The notes: generated by a model from the sequence alone, not told the origin. DNA of 64,000 nt from Antedon mediterranea (GCF_964355755.1 NC_092675.1:23538412-23602411), one strand, 5' to 3'. Counted from the stretch's first letter, positions 39,516 to 51,923 are shown. Numbers and translations are program-made.

Positions 39516-41892
39516 CTAGACATGTAACTCGTCACTTTGACGAGTTAGTTATCCGCACGACAAACGCCACGTGCACGTCATACGTTAGAATATTGCACAC
39601 AGAAAAAATTATGGCATTATGACCTGATCTGAAGAATATGATATGTTGTTAGTGCTGAATTCTGTCAATTTTGTGTCATATAGTATATACATGCAAACAG
39701 TATAATCTGTATACATGTTACATACAGTGTAGAATAGGTGAAATTACGGGACCCGCCATTTATTCAAATTTGTAAAAACATGGCGACGGTATCAAGATGA
39801 AACACTAAGATAGCAATTTCGGAAGCAAATTATCTCAGCAACAACATATTAACGTGTAGAAGAAATTTGAATACGTTTAATATTGATGCGCGCTCTTTTA
39901 AATATAATGAACTATGATGCAAAAGATGAAAATACGACTTTTTTTATTTAACTTGCAATATGATGACGTCACAGCATCTGATTGGCAAAATGTTCACATG
40001 ATTTCATATCTACAATCCAAGAGCTTCCAGAAAATGTTTTAATCGTGATTATCACATTTTATTTTGACGGGCTATTACAGATTAAAATTTACTGTAAAGA
40101 TGAAATTAATGACCCACGTAATTAAAATTTTTAGGCATGATGACGTCATAAAAATTAAAATATTTTTATCTCATGCGAAAGATAGTTGATTGACCTAGAC
40201 AATATTAAAATCAGTGCTGAATTCTGTCAATTTTGTGTCATATAGTATATACATGCAAACAGTATAATCTGTATACATGTTACATACAGTGTAGAATAGG
40301 TGAAATTACGGGACCCGCCATTTATTCAAATTTGTAAAAACATGGCGACGGTATCAAGATGAAACACTAAGATAGCAATTTCGGAAGCAAATTATCTCAG
40401 CAACAACATATTAACGTGTAGAAGAAATTTGAATACGTTTAATATTGATGCGCGCTCTTTTAAATATAATGAACTATGATGCAAAAGATGAAAATACGAC
40501 TTTTTTTATTTAACTTGCAATATGATGACGTCACAGCATCTGATTGGCAAAATGTTCACATGATTTCATATCTACAATCCAAGAGCTTCCAGAAAATGTT
40601 TTAATCGTGATTATCACATTTTATTTTGACGGGCTATTACAGATTAAAATTTACTGTAAAGATGAAATTAATGACCCACGTAATTAAAATTTTTAGGCAT
40701 GATGACGTCATAAAAATTAAAATATTTTTATCTCATGCGAAAGATAGTTGATTGACCTAGACAATATTAAAATCTCGGAGAAAAAGAAATACGTATAAGC
40801 GTGATGCGCTCCATTGAATGTGATGAGCAATAACGAAAGACAAAAAAATCCTATATTTTACATTCGTGTGGCCATATGATGACGTCACAACATCCGTGAG
40901 GTAAAAATTCTGCATGAATTCATATCTACAACATATCTGCTTACATATTAAGTTAAAAAAATTAGGGGTAATCGTTGATCTTGAGAAGCTATAAAACATT
41001 CAAAATAGGCATAATTTTGACAACATTTTGTAACTTTTTCAACTAAAACGCGCGCAAATGGGCTAAATCAACGTGTTCGTATGACGTCATTTTAATTTGA
41101 AATGATGTCAATCTTTTTGAAAATGACTAGGAAAGGCTGGAAAATCACAATTCAAGAGAAAAAAACATGATTTTCATGCTCTATGCGCACCGTGCGCGTA
41201 ATATTTTTCGCGCGCGCGGTAATTTTGTACATGCTTAAAATGACATGAAACGCGTAGAAAGTTGATTAGAAATTATTTTTGCGCATTTTGAAATTTTAAA
41301 TGCGCGTGCGCGCGTAACTTTGTGTAAAACACGCAATTTTTTTCAAACAGAAAGTTAGCGCATGATATAAATTAAACTTTCACAAAGTGTCAAATAAAAA
41401 TCACTTTTAGTTTTTAATCTATGATCAATCATAAAAAATCATAAAATCGCGCGTAAGTCACGTTACGCAACTCTGACGTAATTCAAAAATAGGAGGTGCA
41501 GAACTTCACGTAAATGCCCACATGTTGTCAAAGTTATAAAATGTTATGTTTACAAATTTTAGAGAAACGCTCTACACAAAAATAGCGAGAAAGAAAGAAG
41601 AATAATACAGAAAAAAATATTGATCCCATACAATAACAAGGAGTTATCCGCCAAGTGCGGATAACTAAAAAGTTGATGATGATGATGATGATGATGATTT
41701 CGTACAATCACAAGAGGTTATCCTGCAACTTCGTTGCGGATAACCAATTAAGAAAAAGATGTTGATGATGATGATTTCGTACAATCACAAGAGGTTATCC
41801 TGCAACTTCGTTGCGGATAACCAATAAAAAGTTGATGTTGATGATTTCGTACAATCACAAGAGGTTATCCTGCAACTTCGTTGCGGATAACC
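39516..41892 (+). repeat. Array monomer 8, with 562 bp internal duplication
   Basis: A 562-bp block starting AGTGCTGAATTCTGTC is repeated directly (39651-40212, 40213-40774). The monomer ends with a hairpin at 41643-41665 and three tandem GAT-repeat/hairpin cassettes. It appears almost identical to monomer 13 at a constant offset of 8618 bp. Confidence 0.85.
41664..41892 (+). repeat. Hairpin cassette, three tandem copies
   Basis: Each copy has AAAAGTTGAT or similar, a variable (GAT)n run, TTTCGTACAATCACAAGA and a hairpin GGTTATCC-T-GCAAC / GTTGC-GGATAACC. The (GAT)n length differs between copies. Hairpins lie at 41716-41745, 41793-41822 and 41863-41892. Confidence 0.85.
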
Positions 41893-43399
41893 AATGAAAC
41901 TCGTCACTTTGACGAGTTAGTTATCCGCTCGACAAACGCCACGTGCACGTCATACGTTAGAATATTGCACACAGAGAAATATTAAGGCATTATGACCTGA
42001 ACTGAAGAATATGATATGTTGTTATTTCTGAATTCTGTTATTTTGTGTCATATAGTATACACAGTACAATCTGTATACATATCACAAACAGTGTAAAATA
42101 GGTGAAATTACGGGACCCGTATTTTATTGTAATTTTTAACATCTTGACGGTTTCAAAATGAAATGCAAAAGTAGAAATTTCAGAATGAAATTATCTCAGC
42201 AACAACATATTAACGTGTAGAAGAAATTTGAATACGTGAAATATTGATGCGCGCTCTTTTAAATGTAATGAAATATAATGCAAAAGATGAAAATACGACT
42301 TTTTGTATTTAACTGGCCATATGATGACGTCACAACATTCGATTGGCACAATTTTCACATGATTTTGTATCTACAATACAATAGCTTCCTGAAAACGTTT
42401 TAATCCTGATTATCACATTTTATTCTTACGAGCTATAACAGATTAAAATTTACTGTAAAGATGAAATTAATGACCAACATAATTTAAATTTTTAGGCATG
42501 ATGACGATAAAAAAATTAAAAAATGTTTAATTCATGCAAAAGATAGTTGATTGACCTAGAATATATTAAAATCGGGGTGAAAATCGACTACGAATAAGTG
42601 GAGATGCGCTCTATTAAATGTGATGAGCTATGACGAAAGAGACAAAAATCCTATATTTTATATTCGCGTGGCCATACGATGACGTCACAATGTCCGGTTA
42701 GCCATATTAATGCATGATTCGATATCTACAACTCATCAACTTCCAGAATATGTAATTAAAAAAAAGTTCTCCATGTAGTTTAGAATCTATGACTGTTAAA
42801 AAATAGGCATAATTTTGACGAATTTTTGAACTTTTTCACCAGAAACGCGTGCAAATTATTTAATTCGACGTGCTCGTATGACGTAATTTTAAGTCGAAAT
42901 TGTTTAAAGGTTGGTAACATTACTATAAAAGGCTGAAAAAACATGAATCACGCGAAAAAAATATGTTTTTAACTCTAAGTGTGCACCGCGTGCGTAAAAA
43001 GTTTTGCGCGCGTGGGAATTTTTGACATGCTCAAAATGACATGAAACGCATAGAAAGTTGATTAGAAGTTGATTTTTCGCACTCTAAAATTTTAAACGCG
43101 CGTGCGCGCGTAACTTTTTGTGAAACATGCTATTTTTAATCCATAGGAAGTTTGCGCTTGATGTGACTTAAATTTTCACAAAGTGTCAAAACAAAATTAT
43201 GTTTCGTTTTTAGTCTATGATCAATCATTGAAATTCATAAAATCACGCGTAAGTCACGTTGTGCAACTCTGACGTCATTCAAAAATAGGAGGTGCACAAG
43301 TTCACGTAAATGTCGATATGTTGACAAAGTTACGATATGTTCTGTTTACACGTTTTAGAGAAACGCGACGCACAAAAATGACAGAAGGAAAGAAGTATA
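41893..43399 (+). repeat. Array monomer 9, header lacks CTAGACATG
   Basis: Joined directly to the preceding hairpin cassette (GGATAACCAATGAAACTCG), so the first bases of the header are missing. The rest is complete. Confidence 0.85.
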
Positions 43400-44997
43400 C
43401 TAGACATGAAACTCGTCACTTTGACGAGTTAGTTATCCGCACCACGACAAACGCCACGTGCACGTCATACGTTGGAATATTGCACACAGATAAAGATTAT
43501 GGCATTATGACAAGAACTGAAGAATAAGATATGCTGTTAGTGCTGAATTCTGTCAATTTTGTGTCATATAGTATATACATGCAAACAGTATAATCTGTAT
43601 ACATATTACATACAGTGTAGAATAGGTGAAATTACGGGACCCGCCATTTATTCCAATTTTTAACATGGCGACGGTATCAAAATGAAACACTTAGATACCA
43701 ATTTCAGAAGGAAATTATCTCAGGAAAAACATATTAACGTGTAGAAGAAATTTGAATACGTAAAATATAGATGCGCACCCTTTTAAATGTGATGAACTAT
43801 TACGCAAAATATGAAAATACGACTTTTTTTATTCAACTGGCCATATGATGACGTCACAACATTCGATTGGCACAATTTTCACATGATTTTGTATCTACTA
43901 TACAATAGCTTCCTGTAAATGTTTTAATTGTGATTATCACATTTTATTCTTACGAGCTATAACAGATTAAAATTTACTGTAAAGATGAAATTAATGACCA
44001 ACGTAATTTAAATTTTTAGGCATGATGACGTTAAACAAATTAAAAAATTTTTAATTCATGCAAAAGATAGTTGATTGACCTAGAATATATTAAAATCGGG
44101 GTGAAAATGTACAAAAAATAAGTGGAGATGCGCTCTATTAAATGTGATGAGCTATGACGAAAGAGACAAAAATCCTATATTTTATATTCGCGTGGCCATA
44201 CGATGACGTCACAATGTCCGGTTAGCCATATTAATGCATGATCCGATATCTACAACTCATCAACTTCCAGAATATGTAATTAAAAAAAAGTTCTCCATGT
44301 AGTTTAGAATCTATGACTGTTTAAAAATAGGCATAATTTTGACGAATTTTGGAACTTTTTCACCAAAAACGCGTGCAAATTATCTAATTCGACGTGCTCG
44401 TATGACGTAATTTTAAGTCGAAATTGTTTAAAAGTTGGTAACATTACTAGAAAAGGCTGAAAAAACATAAATCATGCAAAAAAAATATGTTTTTAACGCT
44501 TCGTGTGCACCGCGTGCGTAAAAATTTTCGCGCGCGTGGGAATTTTTGACATGCTCAAAATAACATGAAACGCATAGAAAGTTGATTAGAAGTTGATTTT
44601 TCCCACGGTAAAATTTTAAACGCGCGTGCGCGCGTAACTTTTTGTGAAACATGCTATTTTTAATCCATAGAAAGTTTGCGCTTGATATGACTTAAATTTT
44701 CACAAAGTGTCAAAACAAAATTATGTTTGGTTTTTAGTCTATGATCAATCATTGAAATTCATAAAATCGCGCATAAGTCACGTTGCGCAACTCTGACGTC
44801 ATTCAAAAATAGGAGGTGCACAAGTTCACGTAAATGTCGATATGTTGAGAAAGTTACGATATGTTCTGTTTACACGTTTTAGAGAAACACGACGCACAAA
44901 AATGACAGAAGGAAAGAAGTATAATACAGAAAAAAAAAAAAAATATGATGAAACAGGACGATTACAAGGAGTTATCCGCTACTAAGCGGATAACTAA
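43400..44997 (+). repeat. Array monomer 10
   Basis: Complete. The first third matches monomer 1 and the remainder matches monomer 9, which suggests exchange between monomers. It ends with the hairpin at 44971-44994. Confidence 0.85.
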
Positions 44998-46532
44998 CTA
45001 GACATGTAACTCGTCACTTTGACGAGTTTGGTTATCCGCCGCGCAAGTGGTGCAACATTAACATTAAGGGGATAGGTTGAGGACAAAAGGAAGTGTTCAC
45101 GTTGGCATTATGACCTGAACTGAAGAATATGATATGTTGTTATTGCTGAATTTTATTATTTAAATTCATATATAGTATACACAGTATAATCTGTATCCAT
45201 ATCACATACAGTGACATACAGTGTAGAATAGGTGAATTTACGGGACCCGCTATTTATTGCAATTTTTAACATGTTGACGGTTTTAAAATGAAACGCGAAG
45301 GTAGCAATTCTGAAAGGAAACTATCTCAGCAACAACGTATTAGCGTGTAGAAGAAATTTGAATACGTGAAATATTGATGCGCGCTCTTTTAAATGTAATG
45401 AATTATGACGCAAAAGATGAAAATACGACCTTTTTTATTTAACTGGCCATATGATGACGTCACAACATCCGATTGGCAACATTTTTACATAATTTCGTAT
45501 CTACAATCTAATAGCTTCCAGAAAAAGTTTTAATCGTGATTATCACATTTTATTCTTACGAGCTATAACAGATTAAAATTTACTGTAAAGATGAAATTGA
45601 TGCCACACGTGATTTAAATTTTTAGGCATGATGACGTCAAAAAAATTAAAATATTTTTAACTCATGCGAAAGATAGTTGATTGACCTAGACAATATCAAA
45701 ATCGGGGTGAAAATGGAAAACGGATAAGTCGAGATGCGCTCTATTCAATGTGATGACCTATGACGAAAGATACAAAAATCCTAAATTTTATATTCGCGTG
45801 GCCATACGATGACGTCACAATGTCCGGTTAGCCATATTAATACCTGATCCGATATCTACAACTCATCTACTTCCAGAATATGTCATCCACAAAAATTTGA
45901 CCGTCTAGTTTAGAAATTACGACTGTTTAAAAAAAGGCATATTTTAAACGAATTTTTTAACCTTTTCATAAAAAACGCGCGCAAATTGTCCAATTCGACG
46001 TGCTCGTATGACGTATCTTTAAGTCGAAATTATTTAAAATTTGGTAAAATTACTAGAAAAGGCTGGAAAAACATAAATCACGCGAAAAAAAAACGTTTTT
46101 AATGCTACGTGCGCACCGCACACGTAGAAATGTGCGCACGCGTGGGAATTTTTGACATGCTTAAAACGACATGAAACACGTAGAAAGTTGATTATAAATT
46201 AATTTTGCGCATTTTGAAATTTTAAATGTGCGTGCGCGCGTAACTTTGTGTAAAACACGCAATTTTTTTTTAGCAGAAAGTTAGCGCATGGTATAAATTA
46301 AACTTTTGCAAATTTTCAAGTTGAAATGTTATTTGGTTGTCGAGCTATGTTAAATACGACAAAATCGTTAAATCACGCGTAAGTCACGTTGCGCAATTGT
46401 AAACGTCATGAAAAGCTTCGCTTGACGACGTTACGTAAATGTCAATATGTTAAGATAGTTACCGAAATGTTATGTTTGCGAGTTTTAGAGAAAAGCGTTA
46501 CACAAAAATCATACAGAAAGAAAGAAGAAGAA
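44998..46532 (+). repeat. Array monomer 11, CGCGCAAGTGG subtype
   Basis: Same subtype as monomers 7 and 12, with a small ACATACAGTG duplication near 45204-45224. Confidence 0.85.
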
Positions 46533-48133
46533 CTAGACATGTAACTCGTCACTTTGACGAGTTTGGTTATCCGCCGCGCAAGTGGTGCAACATTAACATT
46601 AAGGGGATAGGTTGAGGACAAAAGGAAGTGTTCACGTTGGCATTATGACCTGAACTGAAGAATATGATATGTTGTTATTGCTGAATTTTATTATTTAAAT
46701 TCATATATAGTATACACAGTCTAATCTGTATCCATATCACATACAGTGTAGAATAGGTGAAATTACGGGACCCGCTATTTATTGCAATTTTTAACATGTT
46801 GACGGTTTTAAAATGAAACGCGAAGGTAGCAATTCCGAAAGTAAATTATCTCAGCAACAACGTATTAGCGTGTAGAAGAAATTTGAATACGTGAAATATT
46901 GATGCGCGCTCTTTTAAATGTAATGAATTATGACGCAAAAGATGAAAATACGACCTTTTTTATTTAACTGGCCATATGATGACGTCACAACATCCGATTG
47001 GCAACATTTTAACATAATTTCGTATCTACAATCCAATAGCTTCCAGAAAAAGTTTTAATCGTGATTATCACATTTTATTCTTACGAGCTATAACAGATTA
47101 AAATTTACTGTAAAGATGAAATTGATGCCACACGTGATTTCAATTTTTAGGCATGATGACGTCATAAAAATTAAAATATTTTTCACTCATGCGAAAGATA
47201 GTTGATTGACCTAGACAATATCAAAATCGGGGTGAAAATGGAAAACGGATAAGTGGAGATGCGCTCTATTCAATGTGATGAGCTATGACGAAAGATACAA
47301 AAATCCTAAATTTTATATTCGCGTGGCCATACGATGACGTCACAATGTCCGGTTAGCCATATTAATACCTGATCCGATATCTACAACTCATCTACTTCCA
47401 GAATATGCCATCCACAAAAAGTTGACCGTTTAGTTTAGAAATTACGACTGTTTAAAAAAAGGCATATTTTAAACGAATTTTTTAACCTTTTCATAAAAAA
47501 CGCGCGCAAATTGTCCAATTCGACGTGCTCGTATGACGTATCTTTAAGTCGAAATTGTTAAAAATTTGGTAAAATTACATGAAAAGGCTGGAAAAACATA
47601 AATCACGCGAAAAAAATACGTTTTCAATGCTACGTGCGCACCGCACACGTAAAAATGTGCGCACGCGTGGGAATTTTTTACATGCTTAAAACGACATGAA
47701 ACGCGTAGAAAGTTGATTATAAATTAGTTTCGCGCATTTTGAAATTTTAAATGCGCGTGCGCGCGTAACTTTGTGTAAAACACGCAATTTTTTTTCAACA
47801 GAAAGTTAGCGCATGATATAAATTAAACTTTTGCAAAGTTTCAAGTTGAAATGTTATTTGGTTTTCGACATATGTTCAATACGAGAAAATCGTTAAATCG
47901 CGCGTACGTCACTTTGCGCAATTGTAAACATCATGAAAAGCTTCGCTTGACGACGTTACATAAATGTCAAAATGTTAACATAGTTAACAAAATGTTATGT
48001 TTGCAAGTTTCAGAGAAAAGCGTTACACAAAAATCATACAGAAAGAAAGAAGAAGAATAAAAAGTTGATGATGATGATGATTTCGTACAATCACAAGAGG
48101 TTATCCTGCAACTTCGTTGCGGATAACCAATAA
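46533..48133 (+). repeat. Array monomer 12, CGCGCAAGTGG subtype with extra cassette
   Basis: Parallels monomer 7 base for base in order, but its end carries an additional 73-bp hairpin cassette (48061-48133) absent at the equivalent point of monomer 7. Confidence 0.85.
48061..48133 (+). repeat. 73-bp hairpin cassette insertion
   Basis: Single cassette of the same type with AATAA on both sides. The paralogous site between monomers 7 and 8 (around 39515) lacks it, giving a filled/empty pair. Confidence 0.8.
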
Positions 48134-50520
48134 CTAGACATGTAACTCGTCACTTTGACGAGTTAGTTATCCGCACGACAAACGCCACGTGCACGTCATA
48201 CGTTAGAATATTGCACACAGAAAAAATTATGGCATTATGACCTGATCTGAAGAATATGATATGTTGTTAGTGCTGAATTCTGTCAATTTTGTGTCATATA
48301 GTATATACATGCAAACAGTATAATCTGTATACATGTTACATACAGTGTAGAATAGGTGAAATTACGGGACCCGCCATTTATTCAAATTTGTAAAAACATG
48401 GCGACGGTATCAAGATGAAACACTAAGATAGCAATTTCGGAAGCAAATTATCTCAGCAACAACATATTAACGTGTAGAAGAAATTTGAATACGTTTAATA
48501 TTGATGCGCGCTCTTTTAAATATAATGAACTATGATGCAAAAGATGAAAATACGACTTTTTTTATTTAACTTGCAATATGATGACGTCACAGCATCTGAT
48601 TGGCAAAATGTTCACATGATTTCATATCTACAATCCAAGAGCTTCCAGAAAATGTTTTAATCGTGATTATCACATTTTATTTTGACGGGCTATTACAGAT
48701 TAAAATTTACTGTAAAGATGAAATTAATGACCCACGTAATTAAAATTTTTAGGCATGATGACGTCATAAAAATTAAAATATTTTTATCTCATGCGAAAGA
48801 TAGTTGATTGACCTAGACAATATTAAAATCAGTGCTGAATTCTGTCAATTTTGTGTCATATAGTATATACATGCAAACAGTATAATCTGTATACATGTTA
48901 CATACAGTGTAGAATAGGTGAAATTACGGGACCCGCCATTTATTCAAATTTGTAAAAACATGGCGACGGTATCAAGATGAAACACTAAGATAGCAATTTC
49001 GGAAGCAAATTATCTCAGCAACAACATATTAACGTGTAGAAGAAATTTGAATACGTTTAATATTGATGCGCGCTCTTTTAAATATAATGAACTATGATGC
49101 AAAAGATGAAAATACGACTTTTTTTATTTAACTTGCAATATGATGACGTCACAGCATCTGATTGGCAAAATGTTCACATGATTTCATATCTACAATCCAA
49201 GAGCTTCCAGAAAATGTTTTAATCGTGATTATCACATTTTATTTTGACGGGCTATTACAGATTAAAATTTACTGTAAAGATGAAATTAATGACCCACGTA
49301 ATTAAAATTTTTAGGCATGATGACGTCATAAAAATTAAAATATTTTTATCTCATGCGAAAGATAGTTGATTGACCTAGACAATATTAAAATCTCGGAGAA
49401 AAAGAAATACGTATAAGCGTGATGCGCTCCATTGAATGTGATGAGCAATAACGAAAGACAAAAAAATCCTATATTTTACATTCGTGTGGCCATATGATGA
49501 CGTCACAACATCCGTGAGGTAAAAATTCTGCATGAATTCATATCTACAACATATCTGCTTACATATTAAGTTAAAAAAATTAGGGGTAATCGTTGATCTT
49601 GAGAAGCTATAAAACATTCAAAATAGGCATAATTTTGACAACATTTTGTAACTTTTTCAACTAAAACGCGCGCAAATGGGCTAAATCAACGTGTTCGTAT
49701 GACGTCATTTTAATTTGAAATGATGTCAATCTTTTTGAAAATGACTAGGAAAGGCTGGAAAATCACAATTCAAGAGAAAAAAACATGATTTTCATGCTCT
49801 ATGCGCACCGTGCGCGTAATATTTTTCGCGCGCGCGGTAATTTTGTACATGCTTAAAATGACATGAAACGCGTAGAAAGTTGATTAGAAATTATTTTTGC
49901 GCATTTTGAAATTTTAAATGCGCGTGCGCGCGTAACTTTGTGTAAAACACGCAATTTTTTTCAAACAGAAAGTTAGCGCATGATATAAATTAAACTTTCA
50001 CAAAGTGTCAAATAAAAATCACTTTTAGTTTTTAATCTATGATCAATCATAAAAAATCATAAAATCGCGCGTAAGTCACGTTACGCAACTCTGACGTAAT
50101 TCAAAAATAGGAGGTGCAGAACTTCACGTAAATGCCCACATGTTGTCAAAGTTATAAAATGTTATGTTTACAAATTTTAGAGAAACGCTCTACACAAAAA
50201 TAGCGAGAAAGAAAGAAGAATAATACAGAAAAAAATATTGATCCCATACAATAACAAGGAGTTATCCGCCAAGTGCGGATAACTAAAAAGTTGATGATGA
50301 TGATGATGATGATGATGATTTCGTACAATCACAAGAGGTTATCCTGCAACTTCGTTGCGGATAACCAATAATACAGAAAAAAAATGTTGATCTCGTACAA
50401 TAACAAGGAGTTATCCGCTTGGTATACCAAGCGGATAACTAATAATACAGAAAAAAACTGTTGATCTCATACAATCACAAGGAGTTATCCGCTTGGTATA
50501 CCAAGCGGATAACTAATTAT
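48134..50520 (+). repeat. Array monomer 13 and array end
   Basis: Near-copy of monomer 8 with the same 562-bp internal duplication (48269-48830, 48831-49392). It ends in four hairpins (50261-50283, 50337-50366, 50410-50439, 50484-50513), after which the array stops. Confidence 0.85.
50261..50513 (+). repeat. Four hairpins closing the array
   Basis: One GTTATCCGC-CAAGT-GCGGATAAC hairpin, one GCAAC-type hairpin, and two perfect 30-bp palindromes with left arm GTTATCCGCTTGGTA. They are separated by A-rich and TTGATCTCGTACAAT-like spacers of about 45-75 bp. Confidence 0.85.
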
Positions 50521-50639
50521 AGATGAAATACTTGCAACAAAATATTAAACTAAATAATATGAAATACATTCATGAAAGCTAATAATATACTTTAATGTAT
50601 TATATATTTCGTTAAAAACTTAATTGTTAAGAATTGACG

Positions 50640-51165
50640 CTGATTATCTCATTTCGCGCTTGTCGTATCATTTTGGGCAGTGGTTATTCCACCTACTGAT
50701 GCCTTGGTCGAACTGCGTACATTAATTGATAGACGTCGAGAACTGTGTAGGCCTACCGTACCTTATTTGCCAACCAAAAATCTAGATTCTTCTAGACTGC
50801 ATGCTTTTTTATCTTACAACCCTTCTCCTTATAATATTAGGCATACACGTTTTTTTCAAACTCAATATGATACCAAACGCCATTTTTTCAGTCCTGTTCC
50901 TTTTTGATTAGACTTTTAAATGAATGAATAACTTGTAATTTTTTGCCTTTTATGTAGTTTTAATTTTTCTTCATACATGTTTTTGATGTTCTCTTTGTTT
51001 TATGACCTTTTTCTCAGTTTTTTGTATAACCTTTAAAAGTAATTTTAACCAATTTTTTACATATTTTGTAAATTAAAACGCAATTCAGCAAGTTTGCTAC
51101 CATGTTTTAATCTTTTGTGTTTTGTTTTATGAATAAATACCAATGAATAAATTCGGTTATACTCC
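50640..51165 (+). pseudogene. Probable LINE 3' end fragment
   Basis: An open stretch (50680-50907) contains LRTLIDRRRELCRP, PYNIRHTRFF and ends FFSPVPF. A shift of frame would continue into LIRLLNE and a stop. The pattern PYNIRH...FF.P...RLLNE resembles the C-terminal end of several LINE ORF2 proteins. A T-rich 3' UTR follows and ends GAATAAATACCAATGAATAAA. The family cannot be named. Confidence 0.4.
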
Positions 51166-51771
51166 TGCTACTAGCCATTGCTCGTCTAATGTGGACGTGT
51201 ACCATTTTATAATGATTTTGAGGTTCGGAATTCCAAACAATAGTACAGTAATATAGTACAATGCAGTATACACACATCTATAAATAGATATCGCCTACAG
51301 TGTACCCAGAGGTAAAGTATACATAACTTATATTAGAAGATAAAGTTAATAGCCATAAGCCTACTGTACCGTATTCATAATATTAATATTTCAATGCATA
51401 TTTTACTTTTCATTAATTCAAGCAATTAAACAAATTTGCAGAGTCATCGCAAATAATATAGTGTTCACTGTAAAATGAATGTTTGAAACATGCATTAACA
51501 CATGAAAAACAGAATCGAATTGGATGTCAATCATGATTAAATGATCGATTTTAAGAAATTCAATTTTTACTTTATACTTGTTGATTTGACTTGACTTCTT
51601 TTAAGGGCAAACGCGTTTTCAAGCGGGGAAGTTGTCATGGCCAAGTAGGTTGGTTTGTTTGTTGGTTTGTATTACTAATATTCCTCTCCTTGTTGGTCCG
51701 TCTGTTTGTTTGTAATATTTCTGTCCTCGTTGGCGGCGCACGGTTCGGTATGCACGATTTGCATTTCGCAG

Positions 51772-51923
51772 GTGCTTCTTCGTTAGAGTATTTGCAGCGC
51801 GATATAGGCTGCTTAGACAGAAGGCATTATGATTCCGACCAAAGTGGTTGTGGTTATTTAGATTTATTTCAAGAACAAATAATGCTTCACAATTATATGG
51901 CGATGCGTATTACTACTGAGTAG
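51772..51923 (+). CDS. Possible orphan 3'-terminal exon, unknown protein
   Basis: A CATTTCGCAG acceptor is followed by about 50 open codons ending in TAG. The encoded residues include SSLEYLQRDIGCLDRRHYDS, DQSGCGYLDLFQEQ and MAMRITTE, which look more protein-like than the low-complexity flanks. The ORF upstream of the acceptor is a TTTG/GTTTG-rich stretch, typical of intron. No matching upstream exon was found, and I do not recognise the protein. It could be chance. Confidence 0.3.

Larger units (their letters stand above)
28806..50520 (+). repeat. Head-to-tail array of 13 ~1.5 kb monomers
   Basis: Each monomer opens with CTAGACATG, then a hairpin with arms AACTCGTCA and TGACGAGTT (loop CTT), then GTTATCCGC and, in most, GCCACGTGCACGTCATACG. 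It closes with ACACAAAAATGG-like DNA and AGAAAGAAAGAAG. Typical monomers are 1.5-1.6 kb. Variants arise from internal duplication or deletion. Each holds about four TGACGTCA palindromes and several GCGCGC patches. Some junctions carry one or more extra hairpins with arms GTTATCCGC and GCGGATAAC. All copies point the same way. There is no ORF above ~80 codons and none is protein-like, so the family is non-autonomous or satellite. Confidence 0.95.

Noticed and set aside
33611-50513. GTTATCCGC hairpins followed by A/T-rich DNA as bacterial-type terminators
   Set aside because: The context is a eukaryotic repeat array without genes. The hairpins are better explained as parts of the repeat unit.
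28806-50520. About fifteen 60-80 aa ORFs on both strands of the array
   Set aside because: They recur at homologous positions only because the monomers are repeats, and are disrupted in other monomers. Composition is not protein-like.
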